DNA of 64,000 nt, taken from contig CM077005.1 in the NCBI GenBank assembly GCA_039090855.1, forward strand, positions 80,162,607 through 80,226,606. Reading direction: 5' to 3'. This DNA comes from Macrothele yani (lineage: Eukaryota > Arthropoda > Arachnida > Araneae > Macrothelidae). Below, piece after piece: positions 57,900 through 64,000 of the stretch; within the stretch, counting starts at the first letter, position 1, and each line of letters starts with the position of its first letter. Under the pieces are notes generated by a model, which saw only the letters and a program-made list of their open reading frames with translations, searched no databases and was not told where the DNA came from. The position numbers and the translations under genes are program-made.

Positions 57900-59828
57900 A
57901 CCAAGATGACATCGAATATTCGGTTGTAATGAGTACGTCCTTTGAATCTTTTCTGATGTGAATTAAATTTATCAAAGTTATTCAAAGATGACCGGATTCC
58001 TTCAATTGACGAAACATCCAGAAATAGAAAGCTTCTTACTTCTACCAGCGGCTAAAAAGTATGTAACAAAAATTAACAAACAGTGCACAAAAAGTTTCTC
58101 ACAGTAAAAGGAAGTTATTGGAGGCAAACAGATTTTCAAGTCGAACAGTTAAAAGAGAGAAATAAACATGATATAACTCTACGCCCGCTAGCGGAAGAAT
58201 TTTGCATAATGAGAAAGTCGAAAAATATCCATGGGAAAAGCTATGCTAAGGAAAAAGAACTTTTCAAATATGTCTCCCAGAAAAGACAGTGAAAAAAGGT
58301 GTTGACCTTTACACACCTTAGCAGGAAATATGTGCATTGTTTAAAGAGGATAATGTACCACATCTCCATTGTGGAGAATGGCAAACAGTAGAAAATAAAA
58401 CCTCAATAGCATTTTTAGAAGCAGAGATACAGCTGCAAGCAGAAGTACACAAACACCACCTAGCAGCAGAACTGTGAACTAAAAAACTCCTCAATAATAA
58501 CCTAGTGTTCTACAAGGTAAATGGCATCTGGTGTTGAAAGAATTTCTTAAATCGTACATTTAGAAGCAGAGATATTAAGAAAAACAGATTAAACATTGGC
58601 ACCCCCTAGCAGCAAAATTGGGCATTATTTTGGGAAGAAAATACACACAAAGTTTTCATAGTTAGTAGAATCTGACCTGAAAAGAATCTTTTATATTGGG
58701 TTTTTAATCCCGCAGATAATGCTGTAAACGGAAACAAGAGCTTACGCCCTCTAGTGGAAAACTTGTGCATTAAGAAAAATGTGAAATTATATGAGAAACA
58801 TTCAGCAACAGAAACGCTCTCCAAAAAAGAAAGAATTTTTAAAATCAGACTCTTAGATGCAGGGATATTGACAAAAATAAGATATACATCTGCGCCCCCT
58901 GGAGGGAAAACTATGCGCTATTTTAAGCGGGAGGTGTTCTCAAAACATTTTCTGAGGTGAGCGGTATTGGTCTACGAAAGAATTTTTTCAGTCGACTTTT
59001 TCAGAAACTCGAATTTTGCTGCAAATACATCGGAAGCAGAAATTAACGCTTACGCCCCTGGTGGCCAAACTATACCTTATCAAAATTTTGAAATTATATG
59101 CAAAACTTTTCTCATCATGATCAGTATCCGATGCAGAAAGAATTTTTCAAATCGGAGTTTTAGAAGCAGAGATATCAGGGAAAACGCAAGTTACCTTTAC
59201 ACCCCCTAGTCGAAAATCTAAGCATTACTTGAAACTATATGAGAAATATTTCGCACCAGAAACGCTCTGTAACAAAGAAAGAATTTTTCAAATTGTACTC
59301 TTAGAAGCAGAGATATCGTCAAAAATAAGATATACATCTACGCACCCTGGCGGGAAAACTATGCACTATTTTAAGCAATAGTTTTTCTGCCAGGGGCGTA
59401 GATGTGTATGTATCTCAAAACGTTTTGCACGTTGAGCGGCATTGGTCCATGAAAGGATTTTTTCAGTCTACACTTTCAGAAGCTCAGATTTTGCTCCAAA
59501 TACATCATAAACAGAAATAAACACTTACGCCCCTGGTGGTGAAACCGTTCCTTACTAAAAATTAGTTATTATATGCAAAATATTTCCCATGAGAAGCTGT
59601 TTCTAATGCAAAAAGAATTTTTCAAATTGGACTTTTAGAAGCCGAGACATCGGGGAGGGGGCAATTTACCTTTGCGCCCCCAAGTGTTCAAGTGTTAGAT
59701 CTATGCATTACTTGAAAAAAAAACTGTGCCTAAAATAGTCTTTGTTATAAATAGCATTAAAAGGAAGAAATAATTTTTTCAATTGGACATTTAGAAGCAA
59801 ATATATGCAATAAAATGCATTTTAAATT
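57900..59828 (+). repeat. Diverged tandem array B, about 145-bp units with CTCF-like motif
   Basis: Eleven units have a motif at about 58182, 58315, 58453, 58600, 58744, 58891, 59052, 59202, 59341, 59527 and 59674. Best examples are ACGCCCTCTAGTGG, GCGCCCCCTGGAGG and ACGCCCCTGGTGGCC. Each unit also carries TTAGAAGCAGAGATATC and a CATTA or CACTATTTTAAG block. Spacing is 132-185 bp. One extra motif at 59393-59403 is inverted and makes a hairpin with the one at 59341. The left flank and first units match array A at 1930-2420. Confidence 0.7.
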
Positions 59829-62800
59829 TGTAGGGTTCCCACTCAGTGAAATCAAATTCCCTGACTTTTTTAGGTTTTCCAGGTGGTTTTGAGTAAAATT
59901 CCAGGTGTTTGCAACAGCATTTTGGAAAATATGCTTAACAACATATAATGAGAAAAAAATACTGGCTAATTAGATACTTTCCCAGATTTGCATGCAAGAT
60001 ATTAAAATATCGTTTTAGTTAGTTGAGCAGAAACTTGTGAATAAGCAATTCCATAACAGGATATTGAACTAGTTTCAACTCTCGTAATGCAGTGTTTTGA
60101 CATGCAAGACAGTGATACTCATAACAGATTCTAAAACATATTACATGCTGCACATACTTACAATTATACCTATCCCAAGTTACTGAGTCATATAATTTGT
60201 TTTAGAAGTTTACATTCTTATTTAAAAAATATGGAATACAAATTGGTGAACAGCAAAGAAAAAAGAAATTTTCTGCACATACCAGCATAGTCTTGGCTTA
60301 TCCTGCTGAATAATTAACATACCTAATGATGAAATACTGCTGTTTTTAAGTTATCTGTACCCAGAGGGGTTGTTTTTTTTTTTTTTTTCTCAAATGAAAA
60401 TAACTGACTGAGGTTCAAAGGCAACTCTAAAATCATTGAGATCTAACAGGCTAACAAAAAATCTGGGCAGATTTTTTTGTAAACACATAACTACACATGT
60501 AAAGTGAAACAAAAATAAGTCACTGGTTCCTTGCAATTAATTTTACACTGAATACTAGAAGAAATCACTGAAATCTAGTTAGTTTTATGCACAGTTACAT
60601 CAATTTTGACAATTCCTGAATTTGCTGGTCAATTTTTCTTGTCTCCAAAAGAACCTCATGAGACAACTTTCTTTTCTTTTGCATTAAAATACTTATCTGA
60701 TCAGACACCTTGCGATTTTTTTCACGAGTTGTATCTCTTTATTTTTATTTTCTCTTTGAACTGCTAGTGCCTGCTGATATCTTGATCGAGACATCCTCAC
60801 ATACTGCAGTAATTCTGCAGTTATGGGCACTGAAACTACCCCGTTATGCGACTTTATGGCATCGTATAATGTACGCAATGAAATAAGCGACTTTTCTAGA
60901 AGATTCTCAACCAACTTGTCTTTATTAATTGAAAAACCACTTTCAACAGGTGCATTTCCATGTGATTAAAGTAAGAACCAATTTAACAACCACCCACAGT
61001 TCCTTGAAATGTTCTTTATCCTGAAGTAAAGAAGAATAGAATGCATCCAGGCAGTTATTTTCTGAGAATGCAGAAAACACATCCTTCATTTTAGTTTTTG
61101 CTCTGCTACACAACTGTTGAAATTGCTGTTTTGCTCGATCTGCTGAAACAGAAAATATTCTGTTTTTTTCATGCAATATATGCAACAGCATTCTTTTTTC
61201 ACAAATTATTGAATTTGACTTTATGAGCTTCGGATTCAGACTTGAAACTGCTTTGATAGCAGAAAAGTTTGTGGGACCTCGTTCTACTATTTTCTGTGTG
61301 GTTGCCACTAAAAATTTCATGCATTCTGCTCTGAATTCCTTTTTCTGCATCTCTGAAGTTTTACTTTTCATCAAATATCCATGAGCAGCAATACCAATGT
61401 CTACATTTTGCATTTTGCAGTGGTTAACCTTATCACTTACGTCAAGCTTAAACAATTTTTCTGGAATTGCACATTCCTCCATCACCTCTTTCCTTATAAA
61501 TCTAGACATCAACTGCCAGACAAGATCACGTAAACTGTCATACAGAAATGGAATCGCAGGATCAGCTGTTTGGAATTTTTCAAAAATGGTTCCAAAACAT
61601 TAGCTACTGATGAAAAAAAATGCAAACTTTGAAAGGATTAGGTTATCTTTACATGCTACGGCAACACGTGCACGTGTTGAAGTTTTTGGCAAGGTATTTG
61701 TCTCTTCGGCATACTTTTTTATGTTGATAAAAATCTGAATGGCCCGCTCTGCCACAGCAACATTTTCGACCCACCTGACTTGGCAGAACTTACGAGGGAA
61801 AATTTCACATCCTGTTATCGATACATAATCAGATCGCCGTGCAGGGCTATTTTTGAACAACTGATAGAAAGCTGTGAAGATATCATTCAAATTCCAGTCA
61901 GTAGCATCATGGCCTCTCCGAAAGGCTCCATGAACCACATGCAGTCCACATGAACCCAGATCAAGTAGATCACATCCATTTTATGCCAACAAATCTTCCC
62001 TTATAACTCGCAGAAATTTATGATTAGCATAGGGCCCATCCATTGAAATTTGCAACAGTTTATTTAAATCTAGTTCTGTAACTCCTTCACAGAACTTTTC
62101 AATGAGATCAGATGCTCTTGCATGGCCAAGAAATACTGAATTCAAATAACGTGTACATACCTGGTTCAATGACTTGGACCAAAATCTAACAATCAAATCC
62201 ATCTGCCCTTTCTGAGCTACTTTATTAAGGGCTTCATCAAAGCATAGGACAAATTCAGTACCTGATATCTCTGATAATAAGCATTTAGAAAAATATGGTG
62301 CAAGCCCAAAACAAATTATATATGACCTTTTTTGCTATATCACTATCCATACACATATGCTGGAATACATCGCTAGCATCTTAAAAAGAGTTGTATGGCC
62401 CAAATTACTTCTGCTCTTAAAATGCACTCTTTTGTCATAAAACTAGTGATGTTCAACATTGAAATATTAGTAGGAGATACAGTGGATGAAGATCCACTCT
62501 GCTTTGCTACAAAATCTGCTGAATATGGCATGGACAGTATCAAATCAGGAGCAGCAGACATACTGCCTAAAGTTCCACTTTGTTTTTCTCAACAATCCCT
62601 TTGAAGTGGTGCAGTATCCAATGTAAAAAAAATTGTCACAGCATGAGAAGCAGAAACCTGACTTAAAGCTTTTATGTGTTTAGCACTTCGTTCATGGCTC
62701 AAAATCGCTTGGCGGCCCATATTGCTCAAGTTGAAACTTCTTAAGCAAACTTTACATCTTGCTTTGTATGGGTCATCCTGAACAGGTAACAGCCATTCTG

Positions 62801-62860
62801 ACCACTGTGGGTTAAGTTTTTCTTCAAGCCAATCCACATTAAATAGTTTTCTTGGAAGTC
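59829..62860 (-). mobile_element. hAT-like transposon with BED-finger transposase, right end not seen
   Basis: The left end contains AGGGTTCCCACTCAGTG and CAAATTCCCTGACTTTTT, a common hAT terminus. The minus-strand transposase gene covers 60610-62850. The interval 59990-60600 between the end and the gene holds no other feature. The right terminal repeat is not recognised up to 64000. Confidence 0.6.
60610..62850 (-). pseudogene. BED zinc finger hAT-like transposase (broken)
   Basis: The N-terminus (from 62837) reads MDWLEEKLNPQWSEWLLPVQ and DPYKARCKVCLRSF ending H-S-AKH, a BED-type C2H2 finger. After stops come FCFDEALNKVAQKGQMDLI-type remnants, NKLLQISMDGPYANHKFL, VVHGAFRRGHDATDWNLND and FPRKFCQVRWVENVAVAERA, the RNase H-like core with its conserved DGP and H-W-V-EN blocks, then a long helical C-terminal half (61512-60610). 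At least four frame interruptions separate the blocks. The dimerisation domain of classical hAT is not clear here. Confidence 0.65.
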
Positions 62861-64000
62861 ATAATTGCACCAGTCAGAAACCTTGCCCACCTCTCAATTT
62901 GCCGATTACTTTAATTTGACACAAACGCCGTTTAAAACTCTATGCAAGGTGCAAGCAAGGGAGCAAATACCGGCGGGCAGGCACCACGTGGCCGGCTGTT
63001 TGGGGGTGATGTGGGGGTTGGCAGAAACTCTCTGATCGCGGTAAGAGCCTGTGCGCCAGCAGGAGTCCCTCTTTTCGCATTGGGCAGAGGCTTTGGTTTG
63101 ATAACGAAGTATCCGACATGGGGTTCTGAGACTGCGATAAAAAATGTTGAAAATATGTTTTTGTGGATTTTTCGCAAAACTGACTGAACCTTTAATCAAC
63201 TCTATAAATCACTAACAGGAACGGGCCCCATAAATTTCAAGCGAATCAGATAAAAGCTTAAAAAAATAATTATAAGCTCGTCATTCTGCAGCACATTTCT
63301 CGCGATTATAATAAATATCAAAATAAAAAAAAATTTGAAAAGGAATAGATGTAGTCATTGAAATATTTAGCACGCAAACTTAAAAGTCAAACATTGAAGC
63401 GAAATCTTTTCTTGCAGAGAAAAGATGGGAAAAAAATAGAATACGAACACTTCATCTTCTTTCTAAATAGCAGTAAAAAAAAAGAATGAAAAGCATTCTG
63501 CAACATATTCAGTGAAACATAAACATTTACTCCGAAAAGAGTCTCGGAACATTAAAGAAGGCAATAACTCAGTTGGCTCCTGTTTGCACACGCAGTCATT
63601 GCGACCGCCCAAAGCCCGTTTAGCAACCCTTCACCAGTAAGCTCTCCCAGCCTAAAATGCACTGAGGCACGGCAAAGCTCACCAGAAACCCCCAGTAAGA
63701 GCGCTACATTAAAGATTTATCCCATTAAAAATTTTAAAGGATAATTTCAAAAGTTCTTTACCGATTCACGCGAAATTTTAGACATCAGCTTCTGTTAACC
63801 AATTATGGTGTATGTAAAAATTTCAGCCAGTTTCATGAAGAATAGAAAAAGTTAGTTTCCACCATTTTTATCCCCAGTCTGTCAATCAAACAAAAGCATG
63901 AAGGGGGCAGGAAGTGCTTTGGTCACTCCATCGTAACCCCTTCACAGGCTCCACTCTCACTCCAACACTACGCACCCTTTTCATTTCCTAGTAGCCACCG
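62861..64000. other. Unassigned sequence, partly GC-rich
   Basis: 62940-63120 is richer in G+C than its surroundings and is open in several frames on both strands, without a recognised protein. 63590-64000 shows no repeat or gene. No RPB2 exon was found here. Confidence 0.4.

Noticed and set aside
62906..63199. Overlapping open frames on both strands in a GC-rich patch
   Set aside because: None resembles a known protein, and GC-rich DNA is open by chance. It could hide an exon, but nothing supports it.

Overview
The window is nuclear DNA of an invertebrate animal with a large, transposon-rich genome. Arthropod is my inference, from the mix of RTE and other non-LTR LINEs, Penelope-like elements with GIY-YIG domains, several Tc1/mariner lineages, hAT, piggyBac and Tigger relics. 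I cannot name the species. The sequence is AT-rich and carries homopolymer runs, microsatellites and no bacterial-type gene organisation.

The only host gene I can support is the second-largest subunit of RNA polymerase II (RPB2, POLR2B-like), on the minus strand. Four consecutive internal exons lie at 53419-53576, 36748-36912, 27167-27363 and 14643-14762, with usable splice signals and compatible phases (0, 0, 2). They encode about 212 residues of the conserved protrusion/lobe region. The introns between them are about 16.5, 9.4 and 12.4 kb, so most of the window is intron of a housekeeping gene. Exons before and after these four are not visible and probably lie outside. The first of the four exons has one base fewer than the conserved protein requires, in an A run.

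Everything else is mobile DNA, often nested. 1-14.6 kb: a SINE-like fragment, a LINE 3' end, a tandem array with CTCF-like motifs interrupted by a Penelope 3' end, an internally repetitive hAT-like element carrying a composite insertion with piggyBac and hAT transposase pieces, a Penelope element split by a Tc1 and ending in a well-folded hammerhead ribozyme, a second Penelope with inverted terminal arms, and a decayed Tc1. 14.7-27 kb: a nearly intact RTE LINE facing an inverted truncated copy, a mariner with an internal triplication, a Tc3-like element, and a third Penelope split by another Tc1. 27-37 kb: a LINE fragment and a roughly 6 kb element with ~460-bp inverted repeats and an unfamiliar transposase-like gene, into which a Penelope palindrome sits. 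37-54 kb: hairpins, two LINE copies with 5' inversion, a hAT element with a clean 8-bp target duplication, a Tigger relic and a large hAT-like element. 54-64 kb: another internally repetitive element, a decayed Tigger, a second CTCF-motif array and a BED-finger hAT transposase relic.

Nearly all transposon genes are broken by stops or frameshifts, so the region looks like an intronic graveyard. The most unusual items are the hammerhead ribozyme next to the Penelope stop codon, the long-inverted-repeat transposon around 30.4-36.5 kb, and the two arrays of CTCF-like motifs.
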